From Paguma larvata (taxonomy: Eukaryota; Chordata; Mammalia; Carnivora; Viverridae), in assembly GCA_030068075.1 (NCBI GenBank), contig CM057841.1, forward strand, positions 51,191,030-51,255,029: DNA of 64,000 nt, read 5' to 3'. Below the pieces are notes generated by a model. The model was not told where the DNA came from. It saw nothing but the letters and a program-made list of their open reading frames with translations, and searched no databases. How positions within the stretch are numbered: the first letter of the stretch is position 1; the number at the start of each line of letters is the position of its first letter. The position numbers were made by a program, and so were the translations under genes. Below, piece by piece: positions 25,391 to 36,769 of this stretch.

Positions 25391-25539
25391 AAGTTTACAG
25401 GGAATTAGATGTCACTGTCTGGGTGCGGTGGTGCTCTGTGAGTGCGATCACATCAACTACGGATGTAAGGAACGCATTAGTATTCGTGTCAGTCCTCCGT
25501 CCCGATACAGGCTAGTTTATGCTCTTCATGGCACGGAAG

Positions 25540-25660
25540 TTTAGAGTCTTGGAAGCCGGACCCACCTCTGTTTGCCTGTCAGCCTCGGCAATTAACCGGA
25601 TGATCTCGACCCAGTTGCTCAAGCTTTCTGAGTCTCCATCCCCTTGTGTGTGAGACACAA
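25540..25660 (+). mobile_element. MIR-like, sense, diverged
   Basis: ctgtttgcctgtcagcctcg and gttgctcaagctttctgagt follow the MIR core order; weak. Confidence 0.45.
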
Positions 25661-25883
25661 GGTCCCGCGGTTAGCGAGGTGGTAGAATCCTCAGCACGAT
25701 GCGGGCTCCGGTCAGCATGCAGGAAACAGCCCCTGTGCTGACGGCCGAGTAGCACCCTACCTCAGAGGCAACAGTAACGGATGATGATCTCGTGCACAGT
25801 TTTAGCATTTGGTAGGAAACACGGACGTGTGTGCGCTAGGGGTCAGTGCACCGCCTGCCACGTGATGCCCACTTAGCTGTTTT

Positions 25884-26114
25884 GTATCTTATTTTTAATT
25901 TTGTTTCAAAGTTTATTTCTTTTGTGAGAGACAGAGACAGTGCGAGTGGGGGAGGGGCGGAGAGAGAGAGGCTAGAGAATCCCAAGCAGGCTCCTCGCCG
26001 CCAGCACAGAGCCTGACGTGGGGCTCGAATCCACGAAACCTCAAGTTCATGACCTGAGCCGAAATCAAGAGTTGGACGTTTAACTGACTGAGCCACCCTG
26101 GCGCCTCCCCACCG
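25884..26114 (-). mobile_element. CAN-SINE, antisense
   Basis: Minus-strand head at about 26110 and poly-T on the + strand near 25891. Diverged flanking repeats acttagctgtttt (25871) and actcggctatttt (26115) are a likely target-site duplication. Confidence 0.9.
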
Positions 26115-26190
26115 ACTCGGCTATTTTTAATTGTGCTGTTGGAAATGCTATGTTCATTGTCAAATTCCAATTTCTAATTTTTCAAGTTTT

Positions 26191-26426
26191 GTGAATTTTT
26201 TTATTAAAAAAATTTTTTTTAATTTTTATTTTGTTTTATGAGAGACAGAGAGAGAGACAGAACATGAGCAGAGGAGGGGCAGAGAGAGAGGGAGACAGTG
26301 AATCCAAAGCAGGCTCCAGGCTCTGAGCGGTCAGCACAGAGCCCGACATGGGGCTTGAACTCACAAACTGCGAGATCATGACCTGAGCCGAAGTCGGACA
26401 CTCAACCTACTGAGCCCCCTGCCCCA
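26191..26426 (-). mobile_element. CAN-SINE, antisense, with target-site duplication
   Basis: The second antisense copy, about 75 bp after the previous one. It is flanked by tcaagtttt at 26182-26190 and 26427-26435. Its head is altered (gagccccctgcccc). Confidence 0.93.
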
Positions 26427-26529
26427 TCAAGTTTTAAATTTTATGTAGAACATATAGATTATAGATATGTAGAATTAGGCAAGGACGTATATTTTTTTCT
26501 TAACTTTTTCACAAGTATGCTGTCGAATG

Positions 26530-26670
26530 CCTTGTACCCATTTTGTTCTTTATGCTCACAACAACGCTGAGGTATATACTATGATCGTCAATGCATTCTG
26601 AGATTTAGGAAACAGACTTGCTGAACGTGAAGTTAGTTCTCCAAAGCCGCATGCATGGCAAAGATGGAGG
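26530..26670 (-). mobile_element. MIR, antisense
   Basis: gctcacaacaacgctgaggt and gatttaggaaacagacttgc. Confidence 0.75.
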
Positions 26671-27459
26671 TAGAGAAATCACACCGAGATGGGTCTTTCT
26701 CGAAGCCTATATTGTAAAACCACTAAGGTAGGTCAGGAGACGAGGAAGGGGACAGCAGGTACAGGTCTACCCATCTGCTCAGTGCTTCTGCCTGTTACCT
26801 ATTTTGGGAGCATCGAAGCTACCTTGTGACCAGCTGTCTTTTTCGATGGCATATAGGGTCACGTTGGCCTGAGAAACCAGGTGACAGCGGGAAGGCAGGA
26901 GAGAAGCTTGGGCAGGGGGGTGGGGGAGACACGGTCCTCCTCACTTCTCCAGAGCCCCGACAGAAGGTCGATCCCAGTAGGGTGGCCGGAGTTAGCAACT
27001 ACGGATTTTATCCGGCAATCCTTATTTCCCAGGGGCCCCCGAGTTCTCCCACAAAAAGTTCTGAACCTTCCAGGGACTTAATTACACCAGCGAGGCTGAA
27101 ATCCCGGATTTGAGGCGATTAGGAGACACATGCAGCCAGGAATGCATTAAGGAGGGCAAATATTTTAAGCCTCAAGAAAAGGCACTGAAAGGAGCCTTGT
27201 TCTCTAGAGCCCAGCCCCATGATGCAAAGTGGCTGTGAGTTCAATGCCGGGACCCAGCCTCCCCTTCCAGGGCCAAGCAGAGGCCAGTCTGACTGCCTGC
27301 TAGTCAGGGCTCCTCTGTAGCCACACAACCCCGCGGCATGGAGAGATGACAGCACCTCGAAGCCCGCAGCTGGGAAGAGGGACAATGGACGGGATGGGGC
27401 TTCCTCTGACAGAAAGTGCACGAGGCAGGCGGTGGATCCTATCTATTCCACCAGCAGAC

Positions 27460-27930
27460 CTTAACTGAGCATTTACTATATGCCAGGCAGCACGGCGGGT
27501 GTCTAGAAGGCAGTAGCACATAAGGGAGATGAGCACATAGCCAAGTGGCAAACAGATACACACACATATGTAGCACATTTTCTAAACACGCGTATGTACA
27601 TGTGTTATGCACATACAGATACATATGCATATTTTGTTTGTATAAATACATGCATATATAATTATATACAATATTTTATATCATATATTATTTATTATGT
27701 TATACAGTATACATAATTATATAAATATATTCTATATAATATTTTATATATATATAAAAAGAAAGGATCAAGACGCATAGAGAATAAACAGGAAGAAAGA
27801 TGCAGATTGAATCTTCAAAGACGACCTCACTGAGTGAATGACATTTAAGCAGAGACAAGGAGGCAATTATGTGAAAAGCAAGAAGCTCATTGTGGGCTTC
27901 GGGAAGCAGCAAACACCCCAGGCAGGAATG
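27460..27930 (-). mobile_element. L2 fragment, antisense, split by AT-rich insert
   Basis: gagcatttactatatgccag near 27472 and gacatttaagcagagacaagg at 27840 are antisense L2 blocks separated by the AT-rich region. Confidence 0.6.
27590..27765. repeat. AT-rich, (TA)n-like low-complexity region
   Basis: Alternating TA/TAT motifs with partial palindromes, including a run of TATATA near 27745-27757. It sits inside an antisense L2 match whose two halves flank it (about 27460-27560 and 27835-27930). Confidence 0.9.
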
Positions 27931-28544
27931 GCCGGTGGTCCTAAGTCATTGGGAGAGGGCTGTTCTCCTGTCACAGAGTCAGCTTGTTGGGGTCTAGGCT
28001 ACCACCCACTAGGGCTTTGTGGTAGACACCCACACGCCCACCCACACCACATCCCTGCCTGAGGTCGGTGCGCAGTCTCGAGTCATGCTGGCACTCACTG
28101 AGGTCATTCTCTGGTTCGACCTTGGCCCTTGCACAGGCAGGCTGGGAGCATCTGGGAGTTACTGACCCGGGACCACCCCTCAACTCATGAGCATGGGAGT
28201 TGGGAGACAAATTCCTGACCTTCCTCCCTTCTTGATGGGATGGTGAGTATAAGCACTGGCCATACGGTCTCTCAAAAGTCCCCACCAGGGATGGGTCCCA
28301 CCGTTGACCGGAGTAAGCCATTTTAGAGGCTTCCCTCCCTTCCTGCCTCTCTCCCCCAGGTCGTCATCTCACTTCTTCATCCCATCTTTGCGATCAGTTC
28401 CCAAATAAACTGCATGCACACAGATCTTCATTGTAGGGTCTACTCTGGGGGAAACCCGACCATCGGGACAAGTCATTCATGATCAGCCGGAGGTTAACCC
28501 AAGTGTCCCCTGCCCATCATCCACTCCCACCATCTTCGTATCTC

Positions 28545-28975
28545 CCGCCATGCCCCTTCTGCTCATCTTCCCCTTGCAGCCACACACTTTCAACCTGACA
28601 GCCTTCCTGGTTCCCTTCATCCCTCTGCCTGGCAGGTTCCTAGTCATCATTTAAAAGTTCCTTCCCCTTGGAAACCTTCCCTGCTCTCCCATCTCTACAC
28701 CTTCAACATTGTTTTGATGATATTGCTTTGGCCAAACTCTATCCATCTTTCCGTCCGTCCGTCCATCCATCCGTCCATCCACCCAACAGATACGTACTAC
28801 CTCCCTCCATTTGCCGAGCACTAGCATGCCATAACTGCCCACGAGTCTTCCTGTCTAGATGGGTCTTCTTCAGGTCAGAGTGGGTCTTAGGCATCTCTGT
28901 GTTTCTAGCACATAACACAGGGTCCAGGATGGAGTGGGCGCTTGGCAAACACTCGACCAAATTAAACTGATAAAC
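28545..28975 (+). mobile_element. L2 3' end, sense
   Basis: ttccccttggaaaccttccc, tgtttctagcacataacaca and gcgcttggcaaacactcgac are typical L2 3' landmarks. Confidence 0.75.
28748..28790. repeat. (TCCG/TCCA)n tetranucleotide repeat
   Basis: Imperfect CCGT/CCAT units run from the ttccgtccgtccgtcc block to ccatccaccc. It lies inside an L2 match. Confidence 0.9.
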
Positions 28976-29346
28976 GTCACCAGTTCCAGGCAGACGGCAT
29001 CTGTGTATGATAATGAGGTTTTTAATTACGCAGAGGAGGATACATTTATTAAGTACATAGAACTAATAAATGAGTATGTTTTCGTCAAATTGTGAACTAC
29101 ATGTAGACACAGTTTCATGACTTAATATAGCTTGTTAGCCATTAAATCAGTGACCGTGTTCGATTCGCCAATTCCAAAATGTAGTCTTCAGAGGAAAAGG
29201 GCCTCGGCAGGCTCTACGTTATTACCCTGTGGATCACAGAATTTGGAATTCCTGCTTTTCATTCCAGTCGTCTCTTTAGAACCGTGCTAAGCCTTTTGGC
29301 CTTGTAATTTCATACCGGTCATGTTGCCATTTAACATACATGACGC

Positions 29347-29559
29347 GGAGCACCTGGGTGACTCAGTCGGTTAAGTGTCCGACTTTGGCTCAGGTCATGA
29401 TCTCGCGGATGGTGAGTTAGAGCCCCATGTTGGGCTCCGTGCTGAGAGCTTGGAGCCTGAGGCCTGCTTCAGATTCTGTGTCTCCTCTCTCTACCCTTCC
29501 CCTGCTCTCTCTCTGTCTCCTACTCTCTCTATAATAAATAAACATTAGAAAAATTTAAA
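29347..29559 (+). mobile_element. CAN-SINE, sense, perfect 11-bp target-site duplication
   Basis: The head is gcacctgggtgactcag and the tail has AATAAATAAAC. The duplication atacatgacgc is perfect at 29336-29346 and 29560-29570. Confidence 0.96.
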
Positions 29560-29754
29560 ATACATGACGCAACCCTACCTACTGGCAATCTCTTTTAAGA
29601 AGGATTCTGAGAGTTCGTCAAAGAGGGACCCAGTCTGTTCAAACATTGAGCATGGACACTTGGTCCAATAATGTGCCAGACACAAAATATACAGCAGCAG
29701 ATAAACTAGACGTAGACTCTGCCTTCTGAAACTTACAGTCAAAGATCTATGTAC

Positions 29755-30002
29755 ACAGATGTTCACTGAAATATAGCTTACAATAGTATGGCATTATAAT
29801 TTCCTGGAAGGCAGGGGTTGGTTAAAAGGAATTATAATAGGTCTACATAATAGAAGATTCCGCAGGCATTCAAAATGATGAAGGCAGGGAATTTCTCACA
29901 ACGCGCAAAAATGCTTACAATAGAAGCTTAGAAAGAAAACAATCAGGGCACACAGCGGTATATTCAGTGTGATTCCAATTCTGTAGACAATCAAATATTG
30001 AG

Positions 30003-30045
<43 letters not shown>

Positions 30046-30210
30046 AATCCTCTATCTGTCTGTCTATATTGCAAAGACTACTGACACAAAATAAGCCAGA
30101 TTACATAGTATTTATCTCTGAGATACGGCATTATGGTTGGTATTTTTATAGTTTTCTGTCTTTTCCAAATGTCATTCTTTACCCTGGGCATGAACATGTG
30201 TTGCTTTCAT
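29755..30210 (+). mobile_element. Old L1/HAL1-like 3' fragment
   Basis: An A-rich stretch with ttcactgaaatatagcttac and tggaaggcaggggttggtta, patterns common in old L1M/HAL1 3' ends. It contains the CTAT microsatellite. The family is not certain. Confidence 0.45.
30004..30045. repeat. (CTAT)n tetranucleotide microsatellite
   Basis: About ten perfect CTAT units, then a degraded extension (ctatctgtctgtctat) to about 30067. The perfect core is the likely polymorphic part. Confidence 0.97.
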
Positions 30211-32839
30211 AATAATACTTTTTAAGGAGCTTAATGGAGAGAATAGATCCTTCCACTGCACAATGTGGCGTTTCCTCCTCTCCTGTATCAGAAGAGCTTA
30301 CCACGGTGTTCAGAGTTTATGCTGTGCTGGGGGAAATAATAGCTCAGTCTTGCCAGGAGCTTTTTGGGAATGCGGAAGCAGACAGGAAACTCAGAAACCA
30401 TAAGTGGTTTACCTTTAGCTCCTTTCTTGACTGCAACCTATAAATATTGAGCGGACAAAAGCAGTGGGTGTGTGAGAGGGGGAAGGGAGACAACAGCCCA
30501 GCCATCCACCTCTCCCTCTGTCCCCCGTGCTTCTGACATACAGACCTGTGGTCCTCAAACTGGGTTGCCCTAATACTGTACCAGCGAGGGATCTCAAAAC
30601 CTTGACGATAATGGGCCCATGTGGATGCTTTTGCTCTGAGGATGCATGCCCTGCCTGCCCACCAGAGTGTGGACTTAAGAGAGCTCTAAAAATGTATCCT
30701 GTGATACAACTTGCTGTGTGTATAAGGAGAAGGTTAAACGGATACTGTTGCCTAAAGAAAAACACCTGTTTACTGGGCCATGCAAGACATTTGGCTCAAG
30801 CGGACATATAAAGAGAGCCCGATCAGCCACCAAGCAGTTCTGAAATCAAGTGGCGAAACCCAGGAGACCAGAGGATGACTGCGCTGGCTTTTCAGACATT
30901 GTGCAATGTTGCTAGGCCGTGGTCGTGAACAGCAATGTGATTTCTCCCTACTTTTTTAGTGTTCTGCTCATCTTTTTGATCTAATTGAGTTCTCTTACGC
31001 AAAAGTAGGCTGTGAACCCAGGAATAGCTAGAACTGCCAGTGCAGAAGCAGAGGGCGGTGGTCCCACCATGCCACAACGAAGAGGATTTTCATCCTACAA
31101 GCTGCTGTCCACTGGACGTAGTTCTGTTTGCCAGTGACAGGAACCGAAGGGGTTGGACACGGTCAGGCTGGGAAAACGAAGATTCAGGACGTGGGGATGA
31201 TGTCAGAGGAATTCGACAGAGTAGTAATCTGGGCTATGAGCCCCCTCAAGGGTACTGTTTTGTGTGCCGTGACTCCTGGGAGCAAAGTCTGCAGGGAGGC
31301 TCCACAGAGCACAATATACATGGGACCTTCAGAACCATTAGAGTTGCCCCCAAACAGAATGGGCTAACTGGGGAGGCCATTCGTTCTCCGTTTCCGTCCC
31401 ATCGCTTTTCATCCTCGAAGTACAAAGCGGAAGCTGGGTTGGGCTTTCCGCACTAGACTGGAGGATGGAGAAACCAGAACGTCTCTAGGTCTTGACGACT
31501 CCGAATCTAGTGTTCCTCATGTTCATACCTTCTTGTCCCACTGTGTGCGACTGCCTGGTCGGAGAGCTTGTTAGAGAAATGGAACAGGAGTCAAAGTCCT
31601 TAACCACGATACTGGCTGGTGCAGGCACAGTGCCAGCCCTTTAGGAGACGGCGTCCGTCACGCCTCACACCCCAGGGGCGGGCACCTTCACCACACGCGT
31701 ATGCAGAAACCAATGTTCTGCAAGCTCACGTGACCCGCACACTTCCTGATGGCTAGTGAGTACAGTCAGGGGTGTTCTGTAGTCAATCCGCGTCCAGAGC
31801 CTGCCGCCTGCTGCTCGTATTCCTAGAAGCCCACCACGGCGCGCAGCGCAACATAAGCATGGACAGAGCACAACACGTTAATGTACGTGCTGAAGGGAAC
31901 AACGATAAAGATAAAGCTCGTCGAACTGCAAAAAAGGATTCCAGGAAAGGAACAGGATGCCGCCTTCCTGCGATGTATCAGAGAAGGAGGAGATTTTCAC
32001 CCATTGATTCATTCTCACATTCATGAACACCTTCCGTGTGCCTGGTGCTGGGCGAAGGCGGGTGGGGGTCCCAGGAGTGGCCGTTACAGACGTCGTGCTG
32101 GGCCCGGTGGTGTCACTGAGAGGGAGAGGGCCTGGAATGCATTTTATACTTGTTGCGTTTACGAAGAAAGTCAGTGAACTTGGAAAGTTTGCTATCGATT
32201 TGAAACAGCAGAACAAAGCCCTGGGAAGTGAGCTGCTCTTTAGAGAGAGAGGAGAGGGAGAACATGTCAACCAGATGGGACTGAACGTCCCCTGGGAATT
32301 CCCATCTGGAGACCGGCCTCTGCCCCTCACTTCCCTACAGGCCCGAAGATTAAACGTTCTCTTATCCAGAGGCATCCGAAGCCGCCATCCTGCTGCGGTG
32401 GGCTCTGCGTCACCCAGTTCAGACCCTCAGCGAGGAGTTTGAAGCCACAGGAAGTCCCAACGTCTGATCTCTGCGGGCAGGCAGGGGAGGGCAGTGCTTT
32501 GAGAATTGGGGGATTTCGTGCTGGGGCAAGTGCTTTCCAGTGAAGTTGATCGTATCAGAAGGTCAGGCTCCTGTTCCTCTTGAGAGACCTGGTTAATGAG
32601 GTGCCTTCAACGAACAGGGATACTCAGGAAAAGGCAGGCAGGCAGACCCCTGAGTCGTGGAAACCATCATCGCAGGTGGGCATGCTTACTTTCTGCCAGG
32701 CGCTGGTGCACCTGGCTTCCCGAATCCCTGTGGTTGGGGCACAGGCAACATAGCAGATGCACAAAGACGGGAGTAGGATGCAAGCTTATACTTTCTGAGC
32801 CGCCATTTTGTCCTCAACCCTGTACAGAGCTTTCTCTCT

Positions 32840-32980
32840 ATTTGACTGTTTAACACTCATGCCAAAGCTCTGAAGTAGGTAATACGATCCCAACATTACA
32901 GCTAAGCTGTCTGTTCAGAATAATCGGGCCACTGTCCCTCAAGTAACGAGTGGTAGATCCGAGGATCGAACTCCGGGTCT
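32840..32980 (-). mobile_element. MIR, antisense
   Basis: aagctctgaagtaggtaata and taacgagtggtagatccgag. Confidence 0.7.
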
Positions 32981-33689
32981 CATGGGTTGCCTACACCCTT
33001 GCTCTCCTCTCCTGGCCACCTTGACTTTCCTTGACTTAATATCAGGGTGGCTACCCTAACAGGGTAGGTGACCCAATCTGCCTAGGGCACCTCCAGTTTA
33101 CGCTGGATGGAAAAAATTAATAATAGCATCTCCCTTCGCTCTCAAAAAGTATCCCAATTTAGATGATAAATTCTCCAATCACTCAACCTAACAAGGTTTG
33201 GGCTGAAATAGATGCATTTATCAAAACCACAGCTCCAAACTGTGGGTACAAATTGTAATTTGGCTGGAAATGGGAATCCGGCATCCTACTATGCAAATGT
33301 AATCATCCAGGAAATCTGTCCAGATGCACGGCATGGAAGGCAGCCAGCCTGGAAGTGGTTCTGCCCCGCCATGATTTAGAGTCCCGCGAAGGAGACTTCG
33401 CCATCTGGCGGGCTGGACTGGCTCCCTGGCTAGGTTCCAGTCACGTGTTACTGGAGTCCAGGTCTCAGGCAACATGGGAGTCTGTGAACTGGGGGATGGC
33501 CTCGGGCCACCCGTGGTTTCCATCAGCTGGAAAGCAGTACTGAGCAGAGACCCAAGGCTTGATATGATCCTCGTGAGGGCTGGTTAGTGGGGTCACCATG
33601 TGCAGTTGGGCAAGTCGTGCCCTGCGCAAAAACACTCAATCCCTGGGATGAAAGTGGGATGCTGTTTTGTATTTTTTAATTATATGTTT

Positions 33690-34170
33690 ACTCAGATGTG
33701 GCCACAAGAGGAGGCGGAGGAGGAGAGGCTCAGGAAAACAAAAAGCGTATTCTACCCACAGGTCCTAAAAACAAGATGCACAGCGTGCCGCACTGGACCA
33801 CACGGGAAAGACACCACGGTGGTCAGGAGGCAGCGGCAGCAGTGGATTCACTCAAGCAATGCCCTTTATTAGGGTTTCTGTGGATATGCAAGGCGGAGAA
33901 GGGTGGGCAGCCTCGGATTGGCTAGTTTGAATAATTTCCGTGGGGTCTGGGCTGTAGGGATGGCCTCTGTTTGACTGGTATCTAGTCCTGGGGTGCTGCA
34001 GTTGGAGGAACATTGCCTCCTGGGATATATGGACGGACAGAGGAGTCTGGCTCTGGACTGGTTAGTTTGCATATTGAGGACACGCTCCCAGCTGAGCCCT
34101 GTTTTAGTTCTAAGATTGGCCAGCCCAGAGAAGGACCGTCTTCCCAGCCAGAAAGATTTTTTTGAGATGC
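33690..34170 (-). mobile_element. Possible ERV-type LTR, antisense
   Basis: Read on the minus strand: a U3-like region with ctcaatatgcaaactaacc, a short tgcatatccacagaaaccc block, AATAAA (complement of tttatt at 33865-33870), then a R/U5-like stretch containing gtctttcccgtgtggtcc and a T-rich end. The order fits an LTR, but the borders and family are uncertain and no internal retroviral sequence is seen. Confidence 0.42.
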
Positions 34171-34439
34171 CAACACATCACGTAATTTATATCAGATTTG
34201 AAAATTTTACAATACGGATGCCACTCTCCCGTTGCCAGGGTTCACAGCTGTGTCTGCAGGAGGTAGGGGGTGTGGGGAGTGATGGCCATAAATCGAATGC
34301 TTCCAACCTAGCTACCTGCCCTGCAGCTGATAATTGTAAATCCCAGGGGCCTGAGACAACACATTACAGCCTGGAACTAGCAGGCTGAGGATCCTATGGT
34401 AGGAGGTACAATCTTTAGCATGAGAAGAACAGAAGGGCC

Positions 34440-34865
34440 CTGCAAGTGACTGTCTACCTGGCACTGTACTAAGCCCTCTAGTCTGCACTCACCAACACTC
34501 GGCACAGTCAGCCCATTCTCCATTTTATTATTTATTTTTTGTTAGCAATTTGCTTTTAAGTTTTTATTATCTTTAGAGAGACAGTGAGCATGAGCCAGGG
34601 TGGGGCAGAGGGAGAGAGAATCCCAAGCAGGTTCTGCAGAGTCAGCACAGGAGCCTGATGTGGGGCTCGACCTTACCAAAACCGGGAGATCATGACCTGA
34701 GCTGAGATCGAGAGTCAGACGCTTAACCGACTGAGCCACACGGGCGCCCCTCATTCTCCACTTGAGAGACCGCTGAGGCTCAGAGACATGAAGGATCTGT
34801 CCAAACGCACACAGCCCATCAGTGCTCCATCAAGGTTTTAAAATGCAGGTTGGCCTGACTCAGAG
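34440..34865 (-). mobile_element. MIR, antisense, interrupted by CAN-SINE
   Basis: Left half: ctacctggcactgtactaag. Right half: gctgaggctcagagacatga and acgcacacagcccatcagtg. The CAN-SINE at 34523-34751 separates them with a target-site duplication. Confidence 0.85.
34523..34751 (-). mobile_element. CAN-SINE, antisense, inserted into a MIR
   Basis: Flanked by cattctcca at 34514-34522 and 34752-34760. The flanks together form one antisense MIR, so this copy is younger than the MIR. Confidence 0.95.
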
Positions 34866-34867
34866 GG

Positions 34868-35735
34868 GCTCATGTCACTCATCAGCGGGGAAATGCAAAT
34901 CACAGCCACAGTGAGATCACACCTCCCACTGGCTACGATGGCTGGTTTCTCAAAAAACCAAAAAATAAGTGTTGGCAAGAATGTGGTTGACAAGGAACAC
35001 TTGTGCCCTGTTGGTAGACATGCAAATTGGTACGACCATTACGGAAAACACTATGGGGGCTCCTCAGAAAATTAAAAATAGAACTACCATATGATCCGGC
35101 AATTCCATTTCTGGGTATTCATCTAAAGGGACCGAAATCAGGATCTCAGGGAGATATCTGCCCTCCCATGTTCATGGCGGTATTGGTTGCCATAGCTGAG
35201 ATGTGGAAACAACCTAAATGTATATCAACAGACGGATGGCTCAGCCAAACGTGATATAGACAAAGAACAGAATATCATGCAGCCTACACCCTGGCTGAAC
35301 CTGGAGGACTCGTGGTTCATGGAAATAAGCCAGACCCAGAAGAAAAGACCCTACGTGATCCCACTTCTACCAGGAATCTAAAACATTCAAACTCACAGGA
35401 GCAGAGTGTGGAATGGCGGTGCCAGGGGCTGGGGGAGGTGGAGACGGATCAAAGGGCGCATGATTTCAGTTTCGCAAGATGAACGAGTCGTCCAGATGTG
35501 CACGGCGTGGCGCCTCTGGTTAACGGTACCGCACTGAATACTTACAGATGTGTGAAGGGGGTAGACCGTACGCTAAATGTTCTCACAGAAAAAGAGAAAA
35601 GAGGGGAGGAGGACCTTTTAGGGGTGATGGTTAAGTTGGTGGCACTGTTTATTATCAGAGTTTCATGGATGGATGCGTTAAATTCATGAAGATGTACGCA
35701 TTAAACATGTACAGTAATCATACCCCGAGTTTTTC
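34868..35735 (+). mobile_element. L1 3' end, sense (old L1M-type)
   Basis: The sequence starts within the ORF2 C-terminus (blocks gggaaatgcaaatcacagcc and ctaccatatgatccggcaat) and runs into the 3' UTR (gtgtgaagggggtagacc). A 75-residue open stretch at 35027-35254 keeps the recognisable LRKLKIELPYDPAIPFLG remnant. It is 5'-truncated and contains stops, so it is not functional. It directly follows the MIR-with-SINE block. Confidence 0.88.
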
Positions 35736-36529
35736 TTCAGTCTGTAGTCTCCACTCCCTGTGTGCAGAGCCTCCTCACGTAGGGCCCTCAGGGATGCCAC
35801 CCTCCACCCCTTCTTGCCGATACGATAGGAGAAATTCGACGTGGGAAGGGCTGAAATGGCAGGAGGTGGCTCGGGTCTCAGCATTTCTGCCCCTGCATGT
35901 CCAGGACCCCCTTTGGAGCCAGCCGGTGTCGGGCCTTGGCCTGAATCTCCTACAGTCTGTTTCCCTAAGGCCCCACTTCTGCGTCTCCCTCGACCCCCGT
36001 CTTGCGGCTGCCCCTCCTTGCCGCTGAAACGAAACTACGCGCTGTCGTTGGGCCCTCGAACACACCATGCAGTGATGCCAGACCAGCCTCTCTCTGGATC
36101 AGAGCAGAAGGCAGAGCTGCCGCCAGCACATCCTCCTAGTCGGACCCGTGCGCACGGACCTCCTCCTGGGAGGAACGTGGAACAGCAGAAGTCCCCTCCC
36201 CGCCACCCTCAGTCCTCAAGCGGCCTGTTGTGCTTGGTGACGGACAGTCTGTAGGAGGCCCAGCTGTGCCGAGACCAAGGGTTTCAGGCGCCAAGCGGGG
36301 AGCTGGGCTCACGCCTGGCAGTGAGAGTCGTTCTTGCCAAGTCTCTTCACAAACACATCCCTCCGTCCCCAGAGGTGGCCCGATTCTCAGAAGCAGGCCT
36401 CCACTGGTACGTGTACGTGGTTGGGTGGGCGGGGCAAGAACAGGGCACCGTCTGTAAGCCTCTGAGCTGGAAGGAACCAAGCTGTGATCCAACTGTATGT
36501 AAAAAGGCTCTGGTGGCTCTTTGAGAAAC

Positions 36530-36769
36530 ACGGTAAAACTTCGGTTTGCGAGCGCAATTCCAGAAACACGCTTGTAATCCAAAGCACTCGTCTATCAAAG
36601 CTTATTTCCAGAACCATCGGCTCGGCTGTGATCGCGTGATGTTCAGCGTCACGTACTACTCATACTGCAAGACGTCGCTCGTTTATCGAGTTAAAATGTA
36701 TTAGAAATGTTCGCTCATTTTGCGGAACGCTCGCAGAACGAGTTACTTGCAATCCAAGGTTTTGCTGTA
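36530..36769. mobile_element. 240-bp inverted-repeat DNA element (MITE-like)
   Basis: The left arm cggtaaaacttcggtttgcg matches the complement of the right arm (cagcaaaaccttggattgcaa on the minus strand) over about 25 bp with mismatches. The interior keeps alternating cga/gcg motifs. The size and the flanking TA at the right end suggest a Tc1/mariner-superfamily, Tigger-like element. Confidence 0.6.

Noticed and set aside
25836..26401. Minus-strand reading frames of 60-86 codons with SVKRPTLDFGSGH-type starts
   Set aside because: They are translations of CAN-SINE sequence; the same peptide pattern recurs in the SINEs at 34542, 40162, 42819 and 48075.
30001..30067. Regular short repeats that could suggest a CRISPR array
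   Set aside because: A simple CTAT microsatellite without spacers in a mammalian intron.
31020..31456. 138-codon plus-strand frame
   Set aside because: No domain or homologue recognised and no exon borders; treated as chance.
31878..32375. 165-codon minus-strand frame with an overlapping plus-strand frame
   Set aside because: No family resemblance and frames open on both strands over GC-rich sequence; chance openness is the simpler explanation.
35027..35254. 75-codon frame resembling a reverse-transcriptase C-terminus
   Set aside because: It is a relic of L1 ORF2 inside a truncated copy, not a gene; recorded under the L1 feature.
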